A DNA stretch of 64,000 nucleotides from Polaribacter pacificus (GTDB taxonomy: Bacteria; Bacteroidota; Bacteroidia; Flavobacteriales; Flavobacteriaceae), in assembly GCF_038024035.1 (NCBI RefSeq), contig NZ_CP150664.1, positions 2,046,001 to 2,110,000 on the forward strand, in the 5' to 3' direction. Under the pieces are notes generated by a model, which saw nothing but the letters and a program-made list of their open reading frames with translations, was not told the DNA's origin and did not search any database. Below are positions 17,856 through 25,958 of the stretch, in pieces (position 1 is the first letter of the stretch; the number at the start of each line of letters is the position of its first letter). The position numbers were made by a program, and so were the translations under genes.

Positions 17856-18620
17856 TTATTTAGCTTCTTCAGTAGTTTTAGCTTCTGCTTTTGGAGCTTC
17901 AGCAGCTTCTGGTTGAGCTTTTTCTTTTCCAGCTTTTCTTTCTGCCAAACCTTCAGCGATAGCATCAGTAATAAAACTTAATACTTTATCGATAGATTTA
18001 GAAGCGTCATCATTTGCAGGAATTACAAAATCAATCGGTCTTGGATCAGAGTTTGTATCTACCATTGCAAAGATTGGAATGTTTAATTTTTGAGCTTCTG
18101 CTACTGCAATATGCTCTTTTTTAACATCCACGATAAACAATGCACCAGGTAAACGAGTCATATCAGTAATAGAACCTAAATTCTTTTCTAATTTTTCTCT
18201 TTGACGGTTGATTTGTAATTTTTCTCTTTTAGATAAAGCATCGAAAGAACCATCTAATTTCATTCTGTCAATAGATGACATTTTCTTTACTGCTTTTCTA
18301 ATAGTGATAAAGTTGGTTAACATTCCACCAGGCCATCTTTCTGTAATGAAAGGCATATTGATGTTCTTTGCTTTTTCTGCAACGATATCTTTAGCTTGCT
18401 TTTTAGTTGCAACAAAAAGAATTTTACGTCCTGAGTTTGCTATTTTTTGTAGCGCTTCAGCAGTTTCTTCTATTTTAGCTGCAGTTTTATACAAGTCAAT
18501 GATGTGAACACCATTACGCTCTGTATAAATATAAGGAGCCATGTTTGGATCCCACTTTCTAGTTAAGTGTCCAAAATGAACACCATTGTCTAATAATTCT
18601 TTAATGTTTACTTTTGCCAT
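17856..18620 (-). CDS. rpsB: 30S ribosomal protein S2
   Basis: 254 residues. The S2 signature is clear: LLDNGVHFGHLTRKWDPNMAPYIY at the N-terminus, ATKKQAKDIV, ERWPGGMLTNF and VDTNSDPRPIDFVIPANDDA. The C-terminus is extended by about 30 residues rich in Ala, Glu and Lys, as in many Bacteroidota. It belongs to the rplM-rpsI-rpsB-tsf block, 142 bases after rpsI. Confidence 0.98.
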   Translation of the reverse strand: MAKVNIKELLDNGVHFGHLTRKWDPNMAPYIYTERNGVHIIDLYKTAAKIEETAEALQKIANSGRKILFVATKKQAKDIVAEKAKNINMPFITERWPGGMLTNFITIRKAVKKMSSIDRMKLDGSFDALSKREKLQINRQREKLEKNLGSITDMTRLPGALFIVDVKKEHIAVAEAQKLNIPIFAMVDTNSDPRPIDFVIPANDDASKSIDKVLSFITDAIAEGLAERKAGKEKAQPEAAEAPKAEAKTTEEAK

Positions 18621-18642
18621 TGTTTACTTTCTTTAATGTAGC

Positions 18643-18677
18643 AATACCTAAGTAGTCTTTTGAGAGTCTTAGGTATT
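18643..18677 (-). promoter_or_regulatory. Inverted repeat in the rpsI-rpsB spacer
   Basis: AATACCTAAG (18643-18652) and CTTAGGTATT (18668-18677) form a perfect 10-base stem with a 15-base loop, ending 23 bases before the rpsB start codon. No T-run follows, so it is not a normal terminator. It may be an mRNA element such as an S2 autoregulation site. A second, weaker 5-base stem (18737-18756) lies right after the rpsI stop. Confidence 0.45.
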
Positions 18678-18762
18678 TAGATGCTAAACTGTTATTTAAT
18701 TATAAATGAACAATTCACTTCTACGTTTGTAAAGCAACTCCAAATAGAATCGGAGTATGCGA

Positions 18763-19149
18763 TTAACGTTTCGAGAATTGGAACTTTTTTCTTGCTTTCT
18801 TTTGACCGAATTTCTTTCTTTCAACCATTCTAGGGTCTCTAGTCAATAATCCTTCTGGTTTTAAGACTGCTTTGTGCTCTTCGTTGATTGATACCAATGC
18901 TCTGGTAATTGCCAAACGGATTGCTTCTGCTTGTCCAGTTACTCCTCCTCCAAAAACATTTACTTTGATGTCGTAAGACGTTAAGTTGTCTGTTAATTGT
19001 AAAGGTTGGATAACTTTATATTGCAACGTTGATGTTGTAAAATAATTTTTAAACTCTCTTTTGTTGATTGTAATATTACCTTTACCTTCAGTAAGATAAA
19101 TACGTGCAACAGCGGTTTTTCTTCTACCTATTTTGTGTACTGTTTCCAT
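18763..19149 (-). CDS. rpsI: 30S ribosomal protein S9
   Basis: 128 residues. The start METVHKIGRRKTAVARIYL, the central VNVFGGGVTGQAEAIRLAITRAL and the C-terminal RKKFGQKKARKKFQFSKR tail, which reaches the P-site tRNA, are diagnostic. Its ATG overlaps the last base of the rplM stop region (one base shared), so the two are translationally coupled. Confidence 0.98.
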   Translation of the reverse strand: METVHKIGRRKTAVARIYLTEGKGNITINKREFKNYFTTSTLQYKVIQPLQLTDNLTSYDIKVNVFGGGVTGQAEAIRLAITRALVSINEEHKAVLKPEGLLTRDPRMVERKKFGQKKARKKFQFSKR

Positions 19150-19604
19150 TATCTAAGATCGTTAACGTTAATAGCTTTTGGGTTTTGAGCCGCATGTTGG
19201 TGCTCTGCTCCTGCATATACATATAAATTTCTGTACAATGCACTTCCTAATTTGTTTTTAGGTAACATCCCTTTTACTGCTTTCTCGATCAATCTTGTAG
19301 GATCTTTCTCAAACATTTCTGTAGCAGTAAGCGATCTTTGACCTCCTGGATATCCAGTGTGACGGATGTAAGACTTGTCAGTCCACTTCTTACCAGTTAG
19401 GTTGATTTTTTCTGCGTTGATTACTACAACATTATCACCACAATCTACGTGAGGTGTAAAGTTGGTTTTGTATTTTCCTCTAATTAGCATTGCTATTTTA
19501 GAAGCAAGACGACCCAAGGTTTGTCCGTCCGCATCAACAACCAACCACTCTTTATTAGCAGTGTTCTTGTTTGCCGATACTGTTTTGTAACTTAATGTGT
19601 TCAT
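19149..19604 (-). CDS. rplM: 50S ribosomal protein L13
   Basis: 151 residues. WLVVDADGQTLGRLASKIAMLIRGK, HVDCGDNVVVINAEKI and GYPGGQRSLTATEMFEKDP are L13 signatures. First gene of the ribosomal block, transcribed from a well-formed promoter about 60 bases upstream. Confidence 0.98.
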   Translation of the reverse strand: MNTLSYKTVSANKNTANKEWLVVDADGQTLGRLASKIAMLIRGKYKTNFTPHVDCGDNVVVINAEKINLTGKKWTDKSYIRHTGYPGGQRSLTATEMFEKDPTRLIEKAVKGMLPKNKLGSALYRNLYVYAGAEHQHAAQNPKAINVNDLR

Positions 19605-19659
19605 ACACTATTAGTTTTTGTCAATTAATAAATAAAAATTTTTCCTTAAAAAAGGTCTG

Positions 19660-19689
19660 CAAAGGTACGATTAAATATTAAATAGACAA
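19660..19689 (-). promoter_or_regulatory. Promoter of the rplM-rpsI-rpsB-tsf operon
   Basis: On the minus strand TTG (19689-19687), a 19-base spacer and TACCTTTG (19667-19660), both perfect. The leader before the rplM ATG is about 50 bases and AT-rich. Confidence 0.7.
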
Positions 19690-19792
19690 GCCTAGTTTTT
19701 CTTTAATTTACTGATTGAATATTAGATAGCGCCTCTCTGTTGTTTCTTAATTGTGTGATAGATGGCACTTTTGTTTTGAATGCTACTGGCTT

Positions 19793-21460
19793 TTAAAATT
19801 CTGGAGCTATTTTAATCCGCATTTTTTCTAAGGATGTTGGATGGGTAAACTCAATAGATTCTGCATGTAGATGAAGTCTATCTGCTTTAGAACCGTACAA
19901 GTCATCTCCCACGATTGCGGTGTTTAACCCTAAAATATGAGAAGTATGCATTCGCAATTGATGTGTTCTTCCGCTGATTGGATAAAGATAAACTCTCGTT
20001 TTTCCATCTTTTTCATCAATCTTTTCCCAATAGGTTGTGGCAGGTTTTCCGTGCTCAAAACAGACTAACTGCCGGGGTCTATCATCTAAATCTACACGTA
20101 AGGGCAAAGAAATTTTCCCTTTGTTGCCTTCTATCATACCATCCAAGACAGCGACATATCTTTTTTTGATACTTTTACTAATAAACTGCTCTTGTAACTG
20201 CTTATTGGCTTCTTTAGTTTTTGCTAATATTAAAAGTCCTGAGGTAGACATGTCTAAGCGATGAACAATTAAAGCGCCTGTTGCCTCAGGGTATTGTTTT
20301 TTTATTCGACTGTACACTGAATCTTGGATCACAATCCCTGGGACTGATAAAAATTCTGCTGGCTTGTTAACAATCAGCATCACATCGTCTTCAAATACAA
20401 TTTCTATTTCTTTTCCTACAGCAGGGTTTTGTAGTAGGGGGTTGGTGTCTACCTCTAAGCCTTTGAGCATATGGGTTAAAATAGGCTTGCACTTTCCTTG
20501 GCAGGCGGGGTAAAAATGCTGATGTTTTCTAATTTCGGTATTTGGAGATTGACCCCACCAAAACTCAGCCATGGCTATAGGTTTAAGTTTTTTCTCAAAA
20601 GCGTATTGTAATAGTTTTGGAACAGCACATTCTCCTGCACCTGCAGGAGGTTTTTGGTTTTCAAAGAGATTAAGTAAATTTTTAACCTTGCCGTCGGCGT
20701 TTAAAAACTGATATTGTTCAAATAAAAAATTCTGTAAGTTTCCTGATTTTTCTTTGCGTTCTGCTTTGAGTTCGTTTAGCCTATCATCATAAACTGATAC
20801 AGCGTTTTGAGCAGCAGCCAATCGGTGCTCCCAATATCTAATGACATTGTTTAGAAAATATTTACTCTCTAGACTTTCTTTAGCCAATACCTCACAAAGT
20901 TCTTGGTGAGCTTCAGTACTTAAGTGTTGCTTGCCTTTCTGTCTGCGTTGATCTCTATTGATTTTGGCTTCTTTACCTTGCAGTCTTTTTGCTGCAATAT
21001 CTTCTTGACTTTCTATAAGCTCTTTTTTATAAGCCGCTTGCAGTTTTTTATATGTTTGATTTTGCTCTAGGGTTTCAATCTCTAAATTAATCTGATTTAG
21101 CTTTTCTTCTTCTTTTAAAAAATAGCTTCCTTGATGTAGCATGTCAAATACTGGAGGTACAAATACTTGGTGTTCGTTGGTTGCTGCTAGTTTTCCAGAA
21201 ACAGCTGCTAAATAGCCAAGCTCTTGGTTTTGGTTCTCCACTACCAAAACGCCAAACATTTTGCCAAGTGGGGTTCCTTCCTTTTGAGGATTCAGACCAA
21301 AATTATGCTCCCAATCTGTTTGACTTGTCAGGTAATCTTGCAGCTCTTTAGCAGCCAACTCACAGAGAGGGTGAGGGTCATAATAAAAAGGGTAGGTAAA
21401 TTTTTCAGGAAGTTTAATGCCCGTAATTGAAGAAGTAAAATGCTGAAAATGATTTCCCAA
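19793..21460 (-). CDS. RluA-family pseudouridine synthase with long N-terminal extension
   Basis: 555 residues, far longer than the 220-330 of typical RluA enzymes. The catalytic domain is C-terminal: VNKPAEFLSVPG, then HRLDMSTSGLLILAKT (about 395-410) with the catalytic Asp, and GRTHQLRMH. Residues 1-330 hold a charged coiled-coil region (about 120-240) and a Cys pair in HFYPACQGKCKPIL, a layout known in Bacteroidota/gamma RluA-like proteins. It should isomerise uridine in rRNA or tRNA; the target is not evident. The only start before the conserved N-terminus is a TTG at 21460, with an in-frame stop at 21496 upstream. Confidence 0.88.
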   Translation of the reverse strand: MGNHFQHFTSSITGIKLPEKFTYPFYYDPHPLCELAAKELQDYLTSQTDWEHNFGLNPQKEGTPLGKMFGVLVVENQNQELGYLAAVSGKLAATNEHQVFVPPVFDMLHQGSYFLKEEEKLNQINLEIETLEQNQTYKKLQAAYKKELIESQEDIAAKRLQGKEAKINRDQRRQKGKQHLSTEAHQELCEVLAKESLESKYFLNNVIRYWEHRLAAAQNAVSVYDDRLNELKAERKEKSGNLQNFLFEQYQFLNADGKVKNLLNLFENQKPPAGAGECAVPKLLQYAFEKKLKPIAMAEFWWGQSPNTEIRKHQHFYPACQGKCKPILTHMLKGLEVDTNPLLQNPAVGKEIEIVFEDDVMLIVNKPAEFLSVPGIVIQDSVYSRIKKQYPEATGALIVHRLDMSTSGLLILAKTKEANKQLQEQFISKSIKKRYVAVLDGMIEGNKGKISLPLRVDLDDRPRQLVCFEHGKPATTYWEKIDEKDGKTRVYLYPISGRTHQLRMHTSHILGLNTAIVGDDLYGSKADRLHLHAESIEFTHPTSLEKMRIKIAPEF

Positions 21461-21603
21461 AATAGATAAATATAGTTTTGTGTCGCAGTCTTTTTACTGA
21501 TTAGCGAGTGGCTAACAATAAGGATTTTGCTGCTGCAAAAATACATATTTATTTACTGACACCTAAGTAGGTACAAAGAAAGAATATTGCAGTTTTTTAG
21601 GGG

Positions 21604-22098
21604 TTATCTGTTAAAAGAAATTTCCCAATAACCAGGTTCATAAATTTCAATTTCGAAATTGTTTAATAAAGAAGCAGTGTTGCTAAACGGGTTAACTTCA
21701 TAGTTTCCAGGAGCATTCATCGATATAGAAAAAGGAAATTGAACATTGTCATAGCCTTTTTTCTTGCCCATTACCAATGAGTTTCCACTAGATCTAATAA
21801 CGCTCATCTTTGGAATGTTTTTTGAACCGTTTTTAATAGAGAGCATAACTCTTTTTTGCTCTCCAATTTTTCGAATGGTGAACTTTAATGTAGGGTTTCT
21901 ACTAATCACTTTATACGCAACTTTTTCTTTAATACTGTCTTTGCTAATAGTGTCATTTAGCTGAGTAAATAAGCGTTCTTTTTGAGTATTTAGTGTACTG
22001 TCTTTTAATGCTTCTTTTTTTAGCTTATCGTCTGTAGAAGTATTAAAACCAAATAAAAGGCTTATTGAAAGTGCAGTTGTGATTAGATAAGAATTCAT
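21604..22098 (-). CDS. Secreted protein of unknown function
   Basis: 164 residues from the ATG at 22098. The frame is open further upstream (to 22137), but starting at MNSYLITTALSISLLFG gives a normal signal peptide. The mature part is a charged stretch rich in Lys, Asp and Thr, followed by a region of short beta strands (TFTIRKIGEQKRVMLSIKNGSKNIPKMSVI) ending EPGYWEISFNR. I recognise no named domain. It stands alone between the pseudouridine synthase and a second envelope protein, 71 bases from the latter. Confidence 0.65.
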   Translation of the reverse strand: MNSYLITTALSISLLFGFNTSTDDKLKKEALKDSTLNTQKERLFTQLNDTISKDSIKEKVAYKVISRNPTLKFTIRKIGEQKRVMLSIKNGSKNIPKMSVIRSSGNSLVMGKKKGYDNVQFPFSISMNAPGNYEVNPFSNTASLLNNFEIEIYEPGYWEISFNR

Positions 22099-22169
22099 TA
22101 GATGTGTTTTTTTAAAATAACGCAAGAAACATGCCAAAAATGTAAGTGAGTATTGCTTGTAAAATTATA

Positions 22170-22886
22170 TTAGTTTTGATATTTAAAAGAATCAAAAAGC
22201 ACATAATTTTCTTTGGTTGTTTTTATGTCTCCCATAAAATGTAAGTTCTCTAAGCTGGCATGAACCCTAAATGGAGTGTTAGATTTTACCTTAGTTTGTA
22301 GGGTTTTTACCAGTTTGTTATTGATTAACCATTTAACCAAATAAAAGCCATCCACATCAATAAGCTCTATAGTAAAATCTGAGTAAGCGCCCATTTTGAC
22401 TGCAAAATGACTAGAGTTAGATGGCTCAAATTGAGAAACACAGTAAACAATTGCCTCGTCTTCTTTTAAATGTATTTTGTCTCTGTCTTCTTTTGCTCCT
22501 GAACCAATTTCAAAATCAAATTCAAATTCTTTTATGTCATTGTGATATAAAAAAGCTCCAATGCTACATTGCTCATATAAGGTAAACTCTGGAATAAAAA
22601 TTCTCCACTGATAAGTACCTGTGGTAAAATTATTGCTTTTGGTTCTAACTTTAACCCGATCTAAAGAGTTGGCTCTAGTGCTTATTTTTAAATGCCCATT
22701 TTCTAGCGCATATGATTTTGGGCTTTTCCAAGAGTTGTTTTCCCAATAAGTTTTAAAATTTTCTAAATCCTCAAAATTATCTTGAAACACTATCTTTTTT
22801 TTAACCATGACAGCCTGGGTTGTACTGCAATTTAAACAGAAAAGACTAGTGATTACTAACAAAAAAAATCTAAATTTTTGAATCAT
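22170..22886 (-). CDS. Lipoprotein with a GH16/concanavalin-like fold
   Basis: 238 residues with a signal peptide and lipobox (LFCLNC, Cys20). The mature protein opens with IVFQDNFEDLENFKTYW, typical of the first strands of a laminarinase-like jelly roll, and contains EFDFEIGSG at about residue 120. GH16 enzymes of the no-bulge type carry E-x-D-x-E, and EFDFE meets that spacing, but Phe replaces the usual Ile/Leu/Val next to it. It could be a beta-glucan-active enzyme or only a binding protein. It is not in a polysaccharide-utilisation locus; the neighbours are unrelated. Confidence 0.55.
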   Translation of the reverse strand: MIQKFRFFLLVITSLFCLNCSTTQAVMVKKKIVFQDNFEDLENFKTYWENNSWKSPKSYALENGHLKISTRANSLDRVKVRTKSNNFTTGTYQWRIFIPEFTLYEQCSIGAFLYHNDIKEFEFDFEIGSGAKEDRDKIHLKEDEAIVYCVSQFEPSNSSHFAVKMGAYSDFTIELIDVDGFYLVKWLINNKLVKTLQTKVKSNTPFRVHASLENLHFMGDIKTTKENYVLFDSFKYQN

Positions 22887-22927
22887 AGCTTTTAAGATTT
22901 AAAGAGCTTTATTGGTCTATTTTTAGC

Positions 22928-22980
22928 CCAGCTTGCTGGATTAGGTTAATCCACAACAACCAATTGTAGCCTGCGGATTA
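22928..22980. repeat. Cluster of small palindromes after polA
   Basis: CCAGC-TT-GCTGG (22928-22939) overlaps GGATTA-GGT-TAATCC (22938-22952), and the TAATCC arm can instead pair with GGATTA at 22975-22980 over an inner ACAA/TTGT. The two folds exclude each other. The cluster follows the polA stop on the minus strand, but there is no T-run, so ordinary termination is unlikely. Confidence 0.45.
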
Positions 22981-22991
22981 ATTTTTGGAGT

Positions 22992-25856
22992 TTAATGTGC
23001 TTCTAGCCAGTTGTTCCCCATGTCAATTTCTACATCTAGAGGAACGGTTAATGTAAAGGCATTTTCCATTTCTTGTTTGATAATAGGCACGATTAAGTCG
23101 ATTTCATCTTTATGTGCATCAAAAACCAACTCATCATGTACCTGCAATAACATTTTTGATTTAAATTGTTCCTTTTTAAAGCGTTCATCAATATGAATCA
23201 TGGCTAATTTAATAATATCAGCTGCACTTCCCTGAATCGGTGCATTGACTGCATTTCTTTCTGCAGCACTTCGAACGATTGCATTTCTAGAGTTGATATC
23301 TTTTAAATAGCGTCTTCTTTGCAGTACAGTTTCTACATAGCCATGATCTCTTGCAAAATCAATCTGTTTTGCAATATAACTCTTTAGTTTTGGGTAGGTT
23401 TCATAATAGGCTTCTATCAGCTCTTTGGCCTCAGATCTGCTAAGATCTGTTTGATTGCTTAATCCAAAGGCCGAAACTCCATAAATGATTCCAAAATTGA
23501 CTGTTTTTGCATTGCTTCGTTGCTCTCTTGTAACTTCGTTAATCGGTACATTAAAAACCTTAGAAGCTGTAGAAGCATGAATGTCCTCGCCGTTTTTAAA
23601 AGCATCTATCATGGTGGTTTCTTCACTCAAGGCTGCAATGATACGCAGTTCTATTTGACTGTAATCTGCTGCCAACAATAAGTAGTTCTCATCTCTTGGG
23701 ATAAATGCTTTTCTCACTTCGCGACCGCGAGCTGTTCGGATCGGAATATTTTGCAAGTTTGGATTGTTAGAACTCAGTCTCCCAGTTGCGGCTACTGCTT
23801 GCGCATAAACCGTATGGATGCGTTGAGTTTTAGGATTTATTTCATTTGGCAAGGCATCTACATAGGTGCTTTGCAGTTTTTTATATTGACGATACTCAAG
23901 AATATCTCTAATAATTTGATGGTCTTTTGCCAAATAAGAAAGGATATCTTCTGAAGTCGCGTACTGTCCTGTCTTGGTTTTTTTAGGCTTGTCTACCAGT
24001 TTTAGATTTTCAAAAAGAACAATCCCTAACTGTTTAGGCGATGCAATATTAAAAGTTTCATTTGCTTCTTGATAGATGGCTTCTTCTAATCGATGAATGT
24101 CTTGGGCTAAAGCAGAAGAAAGTTCTTTTAAGAAAGGCACATCGATGTTGATTCCTTCAATTTCCATGGCAGCTAAAACAGAAACCAAAGGCATTTCTAA
24201 TTCTTTGCAAAGTTTGTTTACATTGCCGGCAATCATTTCTTTTTCAAAATGTACTTTTAGTTGTAAAGTAATATCTGCATCTTCAACCGCATATTCTGTT
24301 TGCTTATCCAGTTCAACAGACCTCATAGTCAATTGGTTTTTTCCTTTCCCGCCTGCCGAGCGGGCAGGTTTACCAATCAATTCGGTAAAAGAAATGGGTT
24401 GATAGTTTAAATAGGTCTCCGCTAAAACATCCATGCCGTGACGCATGTCTGGATTGATCAAGTAATGGGCAATCATCGTATCAAACAGTGGTCCTTTAAC
24501 TGCCATACCATAATTAGACAATACTTTAATATCGTATTTTAAATTGTGGCCAATTTTTTCAATAGTATCATTTTCAAAAAAGGGTCTAAATTCTTCTAGT
24601 ATAGCAGCGGTCTCTTCTTGATCTTCTGGAAAAGCCACATAATAGCCTTTTCCAATCTCATAGGCAAAGGCAATTCCGATTAGGCTTACTTCTAGTGCTT
24701 TTAAACCTGTGGTTTCTGTATCAAAACAGACTGATTTTTGCTGAAGTAAGTTTTTTAATAATAATTTTCTAGCTAGCGGAGAGTTTACCAATTGATAATT
24801 ATGCGCAGTATTTTCGATGGTTTTATAGCCTGACTCGCTTTCTGTTTCTGTTAGGTTTCCACCTCCTGGAGTTGCAAATAAATCAAATTGTCCACTAGTT
24901 TGAGTCTCAGCGGCTTGTTTTGAGTTCGCGGTAATCTCTGGATCTGCTTTTGATGTATTCTTGGCATCCATCGCGGCAAAAGTCTTTAAGAAATTTTCCG
25001 TTAAACGTCTAAATTCTAGCTCGTTAAAAATGTTTTTTGTGGCTTCAATATCTGGTTGACACATTTCAAAGTTTTCTTCATGAAACTCTACTGGAACATC
25101 AAGCATAATGGTTGCAAGTTCTTTAGATAAGAGTCCAAGCTCTTTGGCTCCTTCTACTTTCTCTTTCATTTTTCCTTTTAAATCGGCAGTATTGGCCAAG
25201 AGGTTTTCTATGCTCCCGTAAGCGGCTAAAAACTTTTTCGCAGTTTTTTCTCCAACTCCAGGTAGGCCTGGGATATTGTCTACAGAGTCTCCCATCATCC
25301 CTAAGAAGTCTATGACTTGCTCAGGTCTTTCTACGCCAAATTTTTCTTGTACTTCTGGGATACCCCAAATTTCATAACCTCCTCCAAAACTTCTGGGTCT
25401 GTACATAAATATGTTTTCAGAGACCAACTGAGCAAAATCTTTATCAGGAGTCACCATAAAGGTTTGGTAACCTTCTTTTTCGGCTTTCTTTGCTAAGGTT
25501 CCAATAATATCATCAGCCTCAAATCCTTCCTTTACAATGGCGGGGATTTTCATAGCTTCTAGTATGCGCTCAATATAAGGGACAGCAAGTCTAATAGCCT
25601 CTGGAGTTTCTTGTCTGTTTGCTTTGTAGGTTGGGAAAGCATCAGTTCTTGCAACACTACCACCTCGATCAAAACACACAGCCAAATGATCTGGGTTTTC
25701 TCTTTTAATCACATCAAGCAATGAATTGGTAAAACCCAAAATAGCAGAAACATCTAAGCCTTTTGAATTAATTCTTGGGTTTTTGATAAATGCGTAATAT
25801 CCTCTAAAAATTAATGCATACGCATCTAATAAAAATAGTCGTTTTTGTTTTGCCAT
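22992..25856 (-). CDS. polA: DNA polymerase I with active-looking 5' nuclease, 3'-5' exonuclease and polymerase domains
   Basis: 954 residues. The N-terminal FEN domain (1 to about 290) has LLDAYALIFRGYYAF and the helix-hairpin-helix GLPGVGEKTAKKFL. The exonuclease domain keeps the acidic FDTETTG (near 377) and NLKYDIKVL motifs, so proofreading is probably functional. The polymerase domain has motif A AADYSQIELRI, motif B RSNAKTVNFGIIYG and motif C VHDELVF (near 912). It fills repair gaps and removes Okazaki primers. Oddity: a GC-rich palindrome at 24352-24368 encodes an extra PARSAGG segment (about 495-501) after ELIGK, where homologues, as I recall, read straight into KGKNQ. Confidence 0.97.
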   Translation of the reverse strand: MAKQKRLFLLDAYALIFRGYYAFIKNPRINSKGLDVSAILGFTNSLLDVIKRENPDHLAVCFDRGGSVARTDAFPTYKANRQETPEAIRLAVPYIERILEAMKIPAIVKEGFEADDIIGTLAKKAEKEGYQTFMVTPDKDFAQLVSENIFMYRPRSFGGGYEIWGIPEVQEKFGVERPEQVIDFLGMMGDSVDNIPGLPGVGEKTAKKFLAAYGSIENLLANTADLKGKMKEKVEGAKELGLLSKELATIMLDVPVEFHEENFEMCQPDIEATKNIFNELEFRRLTENFLKTFAAMDAKNTSKADPEITANSKQAAETQTSGQFDLFATPGGGNLTETESESGYKTIENTAHNYQLVNSPLARKLLLKNLLQQKSVCFDTETTGLKALEVSLIGIAFAYEIGKGYYVAFPEDQEETAAILEEFRPFFENDTIEKIGHNLKYDIKVLSNYGMAVKGPLFDTMIAHYLINPDMRHGMDVLAETYLNYQPISFTELIGKPARSAGGKGKNQLTMRSVELDKQTEYAVEDADITLQLKVHFEKEMIAGNVNKLCKELEMPLVSVLAAMEIEGINIDVPFLKELSSALAQDIHRLEEAIYQEANETFNIASPKQLGIVLFENLKLVDKPKKTKTGQYATSEDILSYLAKDHQIIRDILEYRQYKKLQSTYVDALPNEINPKTQRIHTVYAQAVAATGRLSSNNPNLQNIPIRTARGREVRKAFIPRDENYLLLAADYSQIELRIIAALSEETTMIDAFKNGEDIHASTASKVFNVPINEVTREQRSNAKTVNFGIIYGVSAFGLSNQTDLSRSEAKELIEAYYETYPKLKSYIAKQIDFARDHGYVETVLQRRRYLKDINSRNAIVRSAAERNAVNAPIQGSAADIIKLAMIHIDERFKKEQFKSKMLLQVHDELVFDAHKDEIDLIVPIIKQEMENAFTLTVPLDVEIDMGNNWLEAH
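24352..24368. repeat. GC-rich palindrome inserted in frame in polA
   Basis: CCTGCC-GAGCG-GGCAGG, a perfect 6-base stem with 5-base loop. Its GC content is far above the surrounding coding DNA. It codes for part of a small Pro/Ala/Arg/Ser/Gly segment between the exonuclease and polymerase domains. It looks like a repetitive palindromic element; no second copy was found in the window. Confidence 0.55.
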
Positions 25857-25892
25857 AGGTTCTTTTGCTTCGATCCGATAAAGCTACGAAAC

Positions 25893-25909
25893 TTTAACAG
25901 GATGTTAAA
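25893..25909. promoter_or_regulatory. Inverted repeat between divergent polA and metallophosphoesterase genes
   Basis: TTTAACA-GGA-TGTTAAA, a perfect 7-base inverted repeat with 3-base spacer; TTAACAGG recurs at 25923-25930 directly before the -7 box of the rightward gene. It could be an operator shared by both genes. Confidence 0.4.
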
Positions 25910-25930
25910 ATGCATTTGCTTATTAACAGG

Positions 25931-25938
25931 TATATTTG
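25931..25938 (+). promoter_or_regulatory. -7 promoter box for the metallophosphoesterase
   Basis: TATATTTG, 20 bases before the ATG at 25959. No TTG at the usual -33 distance. Confidence 0.45.
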
Positions 25939-25958
25939 TTTGATTTTTAAAAAGTATT

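Noticed and set aside
20494..20520. GC-rich GGCAGGCGGGG stretch in the pseudouridine synthase gene, similar to the polA palindrome
   Set aside because: It encodes part of the conserved HFYPACQGKCKP motif, so it is explained by coding sequence and is not palindromic.
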